From Xenorhabdus indica (lineage in GTDB: Bacteria; Pseudomonadota; Gammaproteobacteria; Enterobacterales; Enterobacteriaceae): 64,000 nucleotides of DNA. Position numbers and translations under genes: made by a program. The notes below the pieces were generated by a model. The model did not search any database. It saw only the letters and a list, made by a program, of their open reading frames with translations, and was not told the DNA's origin. The DNA is taken from positions 220,295 through 284,294 of the forward strand of contig NZ_NKHP01000001.1 in NCBI RefSeq assembly GCF_014467235.1, in the 5' to 3' direction. Below, one piece after another: positions 1 through 9,468 of the stretch; the stretch's first letter is position 1, and the number at the start of each line of letters is the position of its first letter.

Positions 1-3000
1 CTATAGGATTAATGGTAATATCCGATATGTAAATCACTTCAAAATTGCGGGTTACTGGCTTTCCTGAAGGCTCATTATCTACCCATTGCTGCGCCAAGAT
101 CCTATAATCTCCCGGTTTGGATTCGATTTCGTCAGGACAAACCCAATCCTGATTTTCATCCACATCAACTTCGCAGATTTGCTTACCGGCAAGAGAAACT
201 GTGATACGAGCCCCCACCTGCCCTTTACCATTGATGGTATACGTCGGCGTCGCAATTTGTTCCCCTTCCGCAGGCTTAAGCACACGCATTTGTAAATTAG
301 CCCCATAACGCACTTTAAAACTTCTGTTAATCTGAGAGCCTGCATCATCCACGATTGTCACATCGTAATCCCCCGGCACAGAACTATAAGGCCCACATGT
401 CCAAGTGTAATTTTCCCTATTGAGCTTCGCAGAGCAATCATCATGCCCGCCGAATGCTTTTACCGTAACGGTTTTTGCATTACCCGGCATCGTGCCACTA
501 AAGGTATATGCAGGTGTTTTTATAATTTCAGCTTCCTTAGGGGATTTCACTGTTAGCTTGATTTCTCCGGGAGCAGGAATTATCTCAAATGTCACTTTCG
601 CTGTGGATTGCCTTACCTTGTCCAAAAAGGCTGTAGCAACCAGTTTTTGCTCTCCTCTGACGGAGGTATCCAAACCATCAATCCATTCCCAATGCCCTTT
701 ATCATCCACTGTAACGCCATTCTGACAGATCTGTGACAACGCTTTTTTGTCCAAACACACTACTGTTCCCGGCTCTCCGGTGCCTTTAGGCAGAATGTTT
801 TCGAGATGCTGATACACTCCGCCGTTGTGTGGTTGTGTGATAACCACCGGCTTAATGGTTTTGGTTTGTATTTCAAAAGAAACAGATGAACTTGAGTTCA
901 ATGTATTATCAATAAACTGCTCTGCTACAACAGAATATTTTCCCTCTTCCGGCTGATAAGGTCCACAAGACCATTTACCCGATGCGTCAACTTCGGTATT
1001 ACAATCTTTAGTACCTCCAAACCCCTTGATGTATACCTTAGCTCCTTTTTCTCCCGTACCTGTAATAGTAAAAGGCAGCGTCGTTATCTTTGCGCCGTGA
1101 GAAGGGAGAGTGATCTGTATTTTTGTTTTGCTGACTTCGTACTTACGCGTCACTTGCGAAGTTCTTTCATAAGTCCCGCCAAACTCCGTCGAACTTATTT
1201 TTTTATACTGAGCTGCATAAAGAGAAAATACCCCTTCATTAATCGCCGTCAATGCAGGTTGATGAGAACAGGCCCATTTTCCACTTGAATCAACCGTGAC
1301 GAAACAAATTATTCCCTCATTAGACATCGGTAATGTCATCCCTTGTGGCAGAAACTCTTTCGCCGCGGCGACAAGAACCAGCTGACCAGGAGTTCCCTGA
1401 CCTTCAATGGTAATCCCGTCGTACAAACGATATTGCGCTCCCTTGGCAGGAGATGTGATACGTATAGGGATAGTAAAATGCAAAGTGACAGGATCTCCAA
1501 CGTGTACCCCATTTTTAGTTTCCTGTATCCCCAAGGTATAAGTATCTCCACCTAAAATAGCCCCAGGCATGATCGTAAACTCCCAAAAGAAGCCAAGACC
1601 ACTGCTAAGGGCAGAACCAACCAAAGATTCAACACCCCCAAAAACGGCCCCGGCCAAACTGCTTAAAAAACCACCAAATCCGCCGCCTCCACTACCTCCA
1701 GAACCACCGTATTTACCAGAAAGACGGATTGGGTTATCCGGATCAACCGTTGAATTATCCTTAGGATTATCGATTTCAAGTTTTTTTTCGGGGTTATCGT
1801 CGTCGTCATTTTTATCTTTAACAGTAAAACGTGTAACATCTGTGGCAACCACTTTGCCTTCTTTGATTAATTCAGCAGTGAGTTCATAAGTCCCCTTAGT
1901 AAAAATGATTGGTCTGTCACACTGCCAGTTACCATTGTCACTAACCACAGCACCTGTACAGATAGAAGTCTCTTTAACAAGTCCTTGATTGCCTCCCTCC
2001 AACTTTGGTGAAAAAGGGTCTATTCTGCGCCTTTTAACATCAACTTCATCTCCGGGAACATTAGAACTACCCGATAGAAAACTTGAAGTACCCACTGTGC
2101 TTGTTTCACCCGTAAAGGGAGTTGTAATCTTAATTTCAGGAGTTATTATTCGGAAATAGCTTCTTTCAGGAGGTGAACCACCCCAATATTTTTTAAACTT
2201 TTCCAACCCCAATGGATAATATTTATCCGCGACTTCAACATAGTAAAGTCCATCTTTTAATGAATAATATGGAAGAGAAATTTCCCAAACAGGATGATTG
2301 TTTTGCCCAGAATAGATTGGAATAGAAGAAAAGAACCGATGCTCACCTAATTTTACCGGAGAAAAAGTATTTTTATCCTCTTCTTTAATTTTTATGGAAT
2401 ACTCTGATGGTAAAATTACATCACCATTTGGCCAAATATATTTCTGCCTATCACCACCATAACCAGAAAATATCTGATCTTGTTGTTCTTTAGAGTTTAT
2501 CTCTCTCGGATTATTAATATCATTTTTATCCTTAAACGTCGGGCTTAAATACCCTCCTAATTCACTCGATTTATTCCATAAGATTGGATCAAGCGGGTCA
2601 ACATGCTCAATTTTTTGTATTGCAAAAATATTGAATTGCCGTAACCCGGCATTTAATCCATCTATTTTCTTATTAGGAAGATAAACTCTACTTATCTTAT
2701 CATTAACATCATTACAATATAAATATGACTGATTAAAAAAACAAAAAAAACTGGCTTTATTATCTAGCCCTAAATCAAAAGGTAACATTTTACTATAGTT
2801 ACTGTATAAGTTATCTTTAATTAGTTTAATATTTGGGCTGTTACTCTCTTCAGGTTGAAACAGTATATTAACTTGATCATAAATATTTAAATTATTAGTT
2901 TTTTGAATCGCTGTTATTTTATAATTCCATTCTGTTTCACCACTAGGATCTTCTATTTCTTCAATAGCTGAGTAATTTATAGTACATGACCAGAAACCAT

Positions 3001-4408
3001 AATCTGTTGTTTCTATTGTTTTTCCATCAGTTATTCCCTTACATAGTTCGTCTTGTGTATAGTAATCATCATCACTTACAGTAGATTGCAATTCAAGTTC
3101 AACTGCTGACCCAGGATCAGCATAACCACGTATGGTAAAATTCTTCGTAAATACAGTTGATTTATCTGCTGGGTAAACAATACCAAACTCTTTTGCAATA
3201 GAAGGTATTTTTGCTTGTACGCTATCTTCTCTCCACGATACACTTTTTGATAAATTATCTGATGATTCCTTAGCTGTAATAATGACATTATGTCCTTCTT
3301 CTTTATTCATTTTCTCAGTGAAAAAGTCATTATTCGGGATGTGACATTTCCACTCTCCACTATTATCAACAATATCTTTACATTTAAAAGATTTTTTTGC
3401 TCCATCATTGATAGAATAAATTAATTCTATTGCACTTTTTGGCCTTCCCCAACCCTTAACAAGAATATCTCCATCCCGCTTTCTTAAATGAGCATTCCAA
3501 TCTGGGGTATCAATCCAGATCTGCTTCATTGTCTGAGAAAACCACTTGCCAGGAAAAAATTTATCGATAAAACCGATTTTATTATACTTGCCAGTAACAT
3601 CTGAAACGACAAAAAAAGGATAATCACGCTTATCATCAGTTTTTTGTTTTACACTAGGTACCTCAAATCCAAAGGATGATACCCCAACAATTGTATCGTT
3701 CCAAATAATCGGACCACCAGAATCTCCATGCTGTATAACACCTGGTTTTAAACCTGCCTTTTTATTTTTTGCTATAACTAGCCCTTGGTTATTAAAAAAA
3801 TCACGAGCTGGAGAAATAATCTTAACATCAGCATAATACTGAGCATTGTCGCTATTCTTTTTCGGCTCGCCTGTTGTTTCATCAATTCCTCTATAACCAT
3901 AGCCATAAATAGAAGATTGGTAGTAACTGCTATCTAATTTTTCATAAGCTTCATCATAATTGAAGAAACGACGAATGCGACCATATTTTCCATCCAACTC
4001 TAACGGTTTATCCAGCTTTAAAATCGCTACATCATGCGGGTCCGGTCCAAATGCCCCTGGAATTTCCATCTTTATAAAATTATAGGTAGATGCAGTGACT
4101 TTTTTATTTTTGTCATATGAACTAATCACATAATAATTTTTAGCTTCTACTTCTTCACAATGTGCAGCAGTTAGAACATAGTTTGGTGCAATCAACGAAC
4201 CGGTACATAACATCTTTTCTTCGTTTTTTTGATCAACATAATAAATACTGACAACCCACGACTTACATTTATCGCTGTTAATATCCTTACAGCTTTCTTC
4301 TCCCCCTGCAATAGCCTTTAAAGGTAACGATTTAATTGAACTATCAGAAAATGAATTACTACAATGGAATAAAATTAGTAATATCAACACTGCTCTAATA
4401 ACAATCAT
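1..4408 (-). CDS. Secreted S1-family (trypsin-fold) serine protease with long Ig-like repeat tail; 3' end outside window
   Basis: The frame is open without a stop from the ATG at 4408 to the left edge, giving at least 1469 residues. A strong AAGGAG ribosome site precedes the ATG. Residues 1-21 form a signal peptide. A chymotrypsin-fold domain covers about 33-270, with IAGGEES at 33 and the triad H83 (TAAHC), D126 (HDVAIL) and S230 (GDSGGP). The residue at the trypsin Asp189 position is Val224, so cleavage after Lys/Arg is not expected. From about residue 290 the protein becomes a chain of beta-rich modules marked by C-x(5-7)-G-x-W-x-C (tips near 351, 828, 1043, 1144, 1335 and 1419), roughly 100 residues apart in the last part. 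A glycine-rich hydrophobic insert lies at about 893-947. The gene starts 28 nt after the repeat protein upstream, so the two are probably co-transcribed. The protease fold is certain; target and role are unknown. Confidence 0.85.
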   Translation of the reverse strand, partial: MIVIRAVLILLILFHCSNSFSDSSIKSLPLKAIAGGEESCKDINSDKCKSWVVSIYYVDQKNEEKMLCTGSLIAPNYVLTAAHCEEVEAKNYYVISSYDKNKKVTASTYNFIKMEIPGAFGPDPHDVAILKLDKPLELDGKYGRIRRFFNYDEAYEKLDSSYYQSSIYGYGYRGIDETTGEPKKNSDNAQYYADVKIISPARDFFNNQGLVIAKNKKAGLKPGVIQHGDSGGPIIWNDTIVGVSSFGFEVPSVKQKTDDKRDYPFFVVSDVTGKYNKIGFIDKFFPGKWFSQTMKQIWIDTPDWNAHLRKRDGDILVKGWGRPKSAIELIYSINDGAKKSFKCKDIVDNSGEWKCHIPNNDFFTEKMNKEEGHNVIITAKESSDNLSKSVSWREDSVQAKIPSIAKEFGIVYPADKSTVFTKNFTIRGYADPGSAVELELQSTVSDDDYYTQDELCKGITDGKTIETTDYGFWSCTINYSAIEEIEDPSGETEWNYKITAIQKTNNLNIYDQVNILFQPEESNSPNIKLIKDNLYSNYSKMLPFDLGLDNKASFFCFFNQSYLYCNDVNDKISRVYLPNKKIDGLNAGLRQFNIFAIQKIEHVDPLDPILWNKSSELGGYLSPTFKDKNDINNPREINSKEQQDQIFSGYGGDRQKYIWPNGDVILPSEYSIKIKEEDKNTFSPVKLGEHRFFSSIPIYSGQNNHPVWEISLPYYSLKDGLYYVEVADKYYPLGLEKFKKYWGGSPPERSYFRIITPEIKITTPFTGETSTVGTSSFLSGSSNVPGDEVDVKRRRIDPFSPKLEGGNQGLVKETSICTGAVVSDNGNWQCDRPIIFTKGTYELTAELIKEGKVVATDVTRFTVKDKNDDDDNPEKKLEIDNPKDNSTVDPDNPIRLSGKYGGSGGSGGGGFGGFLSSLAGAVFGGVESLVGSALSSGLGFFWEFTIMPGAILGGDTYTLGIQETKNGVHVGDPVTLHFTIPIRITSPAKGAQYRLYDGITIEGQGTPGQLVLVAAAKEFLPQGMTLPMSNEGIICFVTVDSSGKWACSHQPALTAINEGVFSLYAAQYKKISSTEFGGTYERTSQVTRKYEVSKTKIQITLPSHGAKITTLPFTITGTGEKGAKVYIKGFGGTKDCNTEVDASGKWSCGPYQPEEGKYSVVAEQFIDNTLNSSSSVSFEIQTKTIKPVVITQPHNGGVYQHLENILPKGTGEPGTVVCLDKKALSQICQNGVTVDDKGHWEWIDGLDTSVRGEQKLVATAFLDKVRQSTAKVTFEIIPAPGEIKLTVKSPKEAEIIKTPAYTFSGTMPGNAKTVTVKAFGGHDDCSAKLNRENYTWTCGPYSSVPGDYDVTIVDDAGSQINRSFKVRYGANLQMRVLKPAEGEQIATPTYTINGKGQVGARITVSLAGKQICEVDVDENQDWVCPDEIESKPGDYRILAQQWVDNEPSGKPVTRNFEVIYISDITINPI

Positions 4409-4436
4409 TTCAAGCTCCTTAAATATAATTCCACAA

Positions 4437-6842
4437 CTAATTTTTATTAATGCAATTCATTCCGCGATCACTGCCTATGCATTTAAATGTTTTACCGCCT
4501 CTGCTTTGATAAAAATAGTTATCGCTACTTTCTTGGAAAGTAAAAAGATACTCTCCTCTCTTAGCATAATGCTTATACTCATATGTCCAATTGCCATTTT
4601 CATCAGATACAATTTCTTCTGGTTCTTCTGGAAACTCAACTCTATTAAAAGATAGCTCGACACCGGACATCAAATTTTCTTCATCATCTTTAATAGTTGG
4701 CATAGAGGTCCCATAAAATTCAGTGAAAACACTATCATTTCTGATTTTTACAGAAAAAACTTTAGAACTGAGTATTTTCACTTCATCTTTGTTGTTTGGA
4801 ATAGATTCACCTGAGATATTTCTGCCAACTGCTCTTATCATTATAAAACCTACGGGCATTCTTTGAATTTCATAACGCCAATTATTATTATCAGGACTCA
4901 CAGAATATGATGGAGATTCATAATCATTATGTTTATATGATATATTGACCGTGCTTCCATTAGCTGCCTGACCTTCAATCAGAATATTCTGTGTATCTTG
5001 AGTCGTTGAAGAAATCAGCTCATTATTTTCAGGCTTGGTTATCTTTACAGGGCAATTTTGCGCAGAATAGCTCACCTCTTTTTTACCCTGCACACTGGGT
5101 AAAAAAGATTGATGAGTGGACTGCAATTCTGAAGAATGATCGAGTACAAATGCTTTATAAGAAATAAAGCAAACAGCTTCTAAACCGTCCAGTTTCCATT
5201 CACCTGTCCCAGTATCAACATCAGGAGTATAACTCTTTGCTGGTGTATAAATCGTCCCATCACTGTTATAACCCGTGATTTGAACCTGTATACGCTTTGC
5301 GTCATCAGCCGTATCGCTATTCACCCGGCCCGATAAACTGTATTTTCCGGCAGAAATGGTTTGCCCATCCTGCATTGAAGTAATGGTTTCTCCACAGGGC
5401 GGACCATTAAATGTGACTCCTGAATTATCGATACCCTCAAGGCTAACTGTACCGGTAATACCACACGGCATCCAGAGTTGCCCTTCCCAATTATCACCAA
5501 CTCCTGTAGGTTGAACTTCATAAAAATAGAAATTGAAACTTGTGTTAATATTAGGAAGAGTTCCATCCTGATTACGGCCTTTACCTGAAATTGTAATATA
5601 ATTATTTTCTACGGTTGAATTAGGCTTAGGGCTGGTTATTTCTGGAGGGCAATTTTGCACAGAATAGCTCACTTCTTCTTTTCCTGGTATTTCTGGTAAG
5701 AAAGAATGATGAGTGGCCTGCGATTCTGATGAATAACTGAATACAGATGCTTTATATTGAATAGAGCAAAATGCCTCTAAACCGTCCAGACGCCATTCAC
5801 CTGTCCCAGTATCAACATCAGGAGTATAACTCTTTGCTGGTGTATAAATCGTCCCATCACTGTTATAACCCGTGATTTGAACCTGTATACGCTTTGCGTC
5901 ATCAGCCGTATCGCTATTCACCCGGCCCGATAAACTGTATTTTCCGGCAGAAATGGTTTGCCCATCCTGCATTGAAGTAATGGTTTCTCCACAGGGCGGA
6001 CCATTAAATGTGACTCCTGAATTATCGATACCCTCAAGGATAACTGTACCGGTAATACCACACGGCATCCAGAGTTGCCCTTCCCAATTATCACCAACTC
6101 CTGTAGGTTGAACTTCATAAAAATAGGAATTGAAACTTGTGTTAATATTAGGAAGAGTTCCATCCTGATTACGGCCTTTACCTGAAATTGTAATATAATT
6201 ATTTTCTACGGTTGAATTAGGCTTAGGTGAAGTGATTGATGGAGGTTCCCAGTTATTATCATCTTTTATTGCAATAGTAATATTATAATCATCTGCAATG
6301 GGGGTTCCAAAGTTATTTAAACAATTATTTCCACCACAATCAGGGATGACTGTAAGATCACAACCACTTTCTGTATTAACATGATAATACCAATCATATC
6401 CAGAAATATAAAAAAATGGATTATAAGAAAAAGTCAATGTAATTACACATTGTTTATATTGACTATTATTGAAATAAGTTGTCGCCGTCCAAACTATGCT
6501 TTTAGCAATCCCAGTACACAGTGGCACGCCAAAGAGGTTTTTAATTTCAACTTGTTGTGTCTCTTCTTCCCCTGCTTGCAAATAAATGCTCTCTTCCCCT
6601 GCATTATACATACAATGATCATAAGTACGATAAAGATTCAACTTGTCGTATTTACTGTCATTTTTAAAAGTTAAGTTAAAATAATAACTAGGAGGAATTA
6701 TAGATGTATTCATAGGTTTCTTTATTTTATTATTTATTTCATTTGGAATAATAATATCTTTATTTAATTCAACTGCACTAGCATTGTGAAAAATGATTAA
6801 AATAATAAAAAAGAACATGGCATATAAGTTTATTTTTTTCAT
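4437..6842 (-). CDS. Secreted repeat protein with Ig-like modules, unknown function
   Basis: I do not recognise a named family. The ATG at 6842 gives 801 residues starting MKKINLY, with a clear Sec signal peptide ending near HNASA (about residue 23). In-frame upstream ATGs at 6857 and 6887 are possible but add a hydrophilic, His-rich leader that suits a signal peptide less well. The mature protein is beta-rich. Residues about 205-349 and 404-548 are two almost identical modules beginning ITSPKPNSTVENNY and containing GPPCGETITSM, followed by diverged connecting segments ending in QNCP. Two further Ig-like modules follow (KITKPENNELISS and a last one with NGNWTYEYKHY). No anchor, LPXTG-like or autotransporter domain is visible. 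It lies directly upstream of and in line with the trypsin-fold/Ig gene, suggesting they work together on the cell surface or in the medium. That role is inference from architecture. Confidence 0.75.
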   Translation of the reverse strand: MKKINLYAMFFFIILIIFHNASAVELNKDIIIPNEINNKIKKPMNTSIIPPSYYFNLTFKNDSKYDKLNLYRTYDHCMYNAGEESIYLQAGEEETQQVEIKNLFGVPLCTGIAKSIVWTATTYFNNSQYKQCVITLTFSYNPFFYISGYDWYYHVNTESGCDLTVIPDCGGNNCLNNFGTPIADDYNITIAIKDDNNWEPPSITSPKPNSTVENNYITISGKGRNQDGTLPNINTSFNSYFYEVQPTGVGDNWEGQLWMPCGITGTVILEGIDNSGVTFNGPPCGETITSMQDGQTISAGKYSLSGRVNSDTADDAKRIQVQITGYNSDGTIYTPAKSYTPDVDTGTGEWRLDGLEAFCSIQYKASVFSYSSESQATHHSFLPEIPGKEEVSYSVQNCPPEITSPKPNSTVENNYITISGKGRNQDGTLPNINTSFNFYFYEVQPTGVGDNWEGQLWMPCGITGTVSLEGIDNSGVTFNGPPCGETITSMQDGQTISAGKYSLSGRVNSDTADDAKRIQVQITGYNSDGTIYTPAKSYTPDVDTGTGEWKLDGLEAVCFISYKAFVLDHSSELQSTHQSFLPSVQGKKEVSYSAQNCPVKITKPENNELISSTTQDTQNILIEGQAANGSTVNISYKHNDYESPSYSVSPDNNNWRYEIQRMPVGFIMIRAVGRNISGESIPNNKDEVKILSSKVFSVKIRNDSVFTEFYGTSMPTIKDDEENLMSGVELSFNRVEFPEEPEEIVSDENGNWTYEYKHYAKRGEYLFTFQESSDNYFYQSRGGKTFKCIGSDRGMNCINKN
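5198..5630 (-). repeat. Copy B of intragenic tandem repeat (offset 597 bp)
   Basis: This stretch is nearly identical to 5795-6227, 597 bp away in the same reading frame (199 codons). Only about three amino-acid changes are visible across some 145 residues. The connecting sequences between the units have diverged much more. Confidence 0.9.
5795..6227 (-). repeat. Copy A of intragenic tandem repeat (offset 597 bp)
   Basis: Partner of 5198-5630 within the same secreted repeat protein. Identity is broken only by scattered substitutions (Ser/Phe, Ile/Ser and Arg/Lys at the protein level), which indicates recent duplication or gene conversion. Confidence 0.9.
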
Positions 6843-6978
6843 AAGATAATATCTCATTAAAAAATGATGCTGTTTTGTGAAAAACATCAGAATTCACTCA
6901 CAATAGAATCACGTGGGATAAAACTCAACCTATTGTACTTATAAAAAATAAACTATACGTTATAAATTCAAATCACAG

Positions 6979-7006
6979 CCCGATACACAATACCCGATAC
7001 ACAATA
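6979..7006. repeat. Perfect 14-bp tandem duplication upstream of trp promoter
   Basis: CCCGATACACAATA occurs twice back to back (6979-6992 and 6993-7006), 26 bp before the trp -35 box. No known binding site matches it. Confidence 0.9.
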
Positions 7007-7031
7007 GCAGAAAAATATATTAAAAAGACTA

Positions 7032-7066
7032 TTGACAAGTGAATCTCGAATCAGTTTACTAGTACG
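7032..7066 (+). promoter_or_regulatory. trp promoter with overlapping TrpR operator
   Basis: The -35 box TTGACA (7032-7037) is followed after 17 nt by the -10 box TTTACT (7055-7060). The sequence CGAATCAGTTTACTAGTACG at 7047-7066 matches the E. coli trp operator closely and covers the -10 box. Repression by tryptophan-bound TrpR follows from the known family mechanism. Confidence 0.9.
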
Positions 7067-7119
7067 CAAGATTGATTTGAATACATTTTATTAATACTCT
7101 ACTTAACAAGGCACTTAAG

Positions 7120-7191
7120 ATGGCTGTACTGATGAAAACGACTCAGAAGATGCGTTGGTGGCTCAATTTCCCATTCAGGGCGGTTGAATGA
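7120..7191 (+). CDS. trpL: trp operon leader peptide (attenuator sensor)
   Basis: This 23-residue ORF has an AAGG ribosome site 8 nt before its ATG and contains adjacent Trp codons at positions 13-14 (MRWWLNF). It sits between the trp promoter and an intrinsic terminator, as expected for trpL. Ribosome stalling at the Trp pair under Trp shortage prevents terminator formation. The peptide is longer than the 14-residue E. coli leader, and nine residues follow the Trp pair. A second ATG at 7132 could also serve as start. Confidence 0.88.
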   Translation: MAVLMKTTQKMRWWLNFPFRAVE

Positions 7192-7221
7192 CGCACATAA
7201 GTAGAGAACCAAAGTGCCAAT

Positions 7222-7248
7222 AACCCGCTCTGAAAAGCGGGTTTTTTT
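7222..7248 (+). terminator. trp attenuator terminator
   Basis: An 8-bp stem AACCCGCT/AGCGGGTT with a six-base loop is followed by a T tract. It lies 30 nt after trpL and before trpE, the position of the 3:4 hairpin of trp attenuators. Confidence 0.92.
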
Positions 7249-7290
7249 ATACCAATTTTCTGTAGATAAAGATCACAAAAGGGGGTGGGT

Positions 7291-8850
7291 ATGATAGGTA
7301 AGGACTTCAATATTTCGATAAATCAAATAGAAACAGTCTATCAGGCTGATCCGACACTGCTTTTCAATCAACTTTGCAACAACCGACCAGCAACGTTATT
7401 GCTAGAATCTGCTGAAATAAACAGTAAAAAAGATCTTAAAAGTATGTTGATCATTGATAGCGCGATACGTATTACTGCCAGTGAGCAACAGGTCAATTTT
7501 ACAGCACTTACTGAAAATGGCCGGAATTTGCTGCCTGTTCTCGCCGAATTACTGTCAGAGAAAGCCCAAATCAGTATTGATACACATTCCTTTCAGGCAC
7601 AATTTCCTATCATTGAGAAAAATTTAGACGAAGACAGCCGATTAAAAGCAGACTCTGTTTTTGACGCATTACGCGTTCTAACCACTTTATCTTCTTTTTC
7701 AGGAACCCCTGAAGCCATTTTCGCAGGTGGATTATTTGCCTATGATTTAGTCGCTGGATTTGAACCACTCCCTAAAGTCAAAACTTCTCAACACTGCCCT
7801 GATTTTTGTTTTTACCTGGCCGAAACCTTAATGGTGATCGACCATCAAAGCCAGCATACTTTGTTACAAACTTCATTATTCGGTGCATCAGATACAGAAA
7901 AACAACGTCTTGAAAAACGCTTATCTGCACTGGCTGACATCATTGCTCAACCTCGTCAGCCATTGATCCCCACAACATTACCTAATATGGAGATTTCCTG
8001 TAACCGGAGTGATGGACAGTACGCAGACATCGTTCAGCAATTACAACAATTTATTCGTCAGGGTGAGATATTTCAGGTAGTGCCATCCCGGCGTTTCACA
8101 TTACCCTGCCCTTCCCCATTAAGTGCTTATCGTACCTTAAAAAATCAAAATCCCAGTCCTTATATGTTCTTTATGCAGGATCAGGATTTTTGTCTGTTTG
8201 GTGCATCACCTGAAAGTGCCCTGAAATATAATGCTAATAACCGGCAGGTTGAAATTTATCCAATAGCAGGAACCCGTCCCCGTGGACGCAATGCTAATGG
8301 CGAGTTAGATGCCGATTTCGATAGCCGAATTGAGTTAGAAATGCGTACCGATGCCAAAGAGATGTCTGAGCATGTCATGCTGGTTGATTTGGCCCGCAAT
8401 GATTTAGCCCGTATTTGCGAGCCGGGCAGTCGCTATGTCGCTGATTTAACTAAAGTCGATCGCTATTCGTTTGTTATGCACCTTGTTTCCCGTGTTGTCG
8501 GTACAATTCGCCATGACTTGGATGTCTTTCATGCTTATCAGGCTTGTATGAATATGGGAACGCTGACAGGTGCACCAAAAGTCCGGGCGATGCAACTTAT
8601 TGCGCAATATGAAGGTGAACGCCGGGGCAGTTATGGCGGCGCAGTGGGTTACTTCACCGGCAAAGGTGATTTTGATACGTGCATTGTTATTCGCTCTGCC
8701 TATGTAGAAGACGGTAAAGCCACCGTTCAGGTAGGTGGCGGCGTGGTTTTGGATTCCATTCCCGCAGCAGAAGTCACCGAAACTCTCAATAAATCCAGAG
8801 CTGTCATTCGTGCTATAGCTCAAGCTCACAATACGGAGGTCGCATTCTAA
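7291..8850 (+). CDS. trpE: Anthranilate synthase component I
   Basis: TrpE converts chorismate and ammonia (supplied by TrpG) into anthranilate, the first step of tryptophan synthesis. The product is 519 residues, close to E. coli TrpE (520), and alignable throughout. The feedback-inhibition motif LLLESA is present near residue 37, and the chorismate-binding C-terminal half has [17 protein letters not shown] and [13 protein letters not shown] chose the ATG at 7291 because AGGGGG lies just upstream; a GTG at 7285 would overlap that ribosome site. The stop overlaps the trpG start (TAATG), consistent with translational coupling between the two subunits. Confidence 0.97.
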   Translation: MIGKDFNISINQIETVYQADPTLLFNQLCNNRPATLLLESAEINSKKDLKSMLIIDSAIRITASEQQVNFTALTENGRNLLPVLAELLSEKAQISIDTHSFQAQFPIIEKNLDEDSRLKADSVFDALRVLTTLSSFSGTPEAIFAGGLFAYDLVAGFEPLPKVKTSQHCPDFCFYLAETLMVIDHQSQHTLLQTSLFGASDTEKQRLEKRLSALADIIAQPRQPLIPTTLPNMEISCNRSDGQYADIVQQLQQFIRQGEIFQVVPSRRFTLPCPSPLSAYRTLKNQNPSPYMFFMQDQDFCLFGASPESALKYNANNRQVEIYPIAGTRPRGRNANGELDADFDSRIELEMRTDAKEMSEHVMLVDLARNDLARICEPGSRYVADLTKVDRYSFVMHLVSRVVGTIRHDLDVFHAYQACMNMGTLTGAPKVRAMQLIAQYEGERRGSYGGAVGYFTGKGDFDTCIVIRSAYVEDGKATVQVGGGVVLDSIPAAEVTETLNKSRAVIRAIAQAHNTEVAF

Positions 8851-9446
8851 TGGCAAATATTCTTCTGCTCGATAATGTAGATTCCTTTACCTACAATCTC
8901 GTGGATCAACTCCGTGCCAGTGGTCATCAAGTTGTTATCTACCGTAATACCGTTTCCACAGAGACAATAATAGCGCAACTTGGAAAGATGGATTCCCCCT
9001 TGCTGATGTTATCCCCTGGCCCAGGAAAACCGTCAGAGGCCGGATGCATGCCACAATTACTCAGGCAGGTTATTGGGCAAATCCCAGTGATTGGTATATG
9101 TCTTGGGCATCAGGCGATTATCGAAACATACGGCGGCAATATTTCGGTAGCCAAAGAAATTCTGCATGGCAGATCAACATTGGTGACACATGATGGACAA
9201 GCCATGTTTGCCAATCTGCCTAATCCTCTCTCCGTTGCCCGTTATCATTCTCTTGCAGGCGTTAACATTCCGGCAACACTGACTGTTTCGGCTTCTTGTG
9301 GCGAGACAGTCATGGCTGTACGTCATAATGACGACAGAGTCTGTGGATTCCAGTTCCACCCTGAATCAATCCTGACAGCGCAAGGAGCCAGGTTGCTTGA
9401 ACAAACTCTGGTATGGGCGCTGCATCCAAAGAGATTTGACAGATAA
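8850..9446 (+). CDS. trpG: Anthranilate synthase component II (glutamine amidotransferase)
   Basis: This class I glutamine amidotransferase feeds ammonia to TrpE. The catalytic Cys lies in GICLGHQAI (about residue 85), and the His-Glu pair is in FQFHPESIL near residue 170. At 198 residues it is a stand-alone TrpG, not fused to the phosphoribosyltransferase as in E. coli TrpGD. Separate trpG and trpD genes are typical of Serratia, Yersinia, Photorhabdus and Xenorhabdus. Its start overlaps the trpE stop. Confidence 0.96.
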   Translation: MANILLLDNVDSFTYNLVDQLRASGHQVVIYRNTVSTETIIAQLGKMDSPLLMLSPGPGKPSEAGCMPQLLRQVIGQIPVIGICLGHQAIIETYGGNISVAKEILHGRSTLVTHDGQAMFANLPNPLSVARYHSLAGVNIPATLTVSASCGETVMAVRHNDDRVCGFQFHPESILTAQGARLLEQTLVWALHPKRFDR

Positions 9447-9468
9447 TAAAAAGAAGAGGATGAAAAAA

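Noticed and set aside
420..1889. Several 60-106-residue plus-strand frames, including a Pro/Ser-rich one at 1569-1889
   Set aside because: All are antisense to the continuous protease/Ig reading frame; the Pro-rich one mirrors its glycine-rich insert.
5321..6163. Two 81-residue open frames 597 bp apart on the minus strand
   Set aside because: They are out-of-frame shadows that repeat only because the host gene contains a duplicated module.
8446..8856. 136-codon open frame on the minus strand
   Set aside because: Antisense to the conserved trpE C-terminus; no ribosome site and no recognisable domain.
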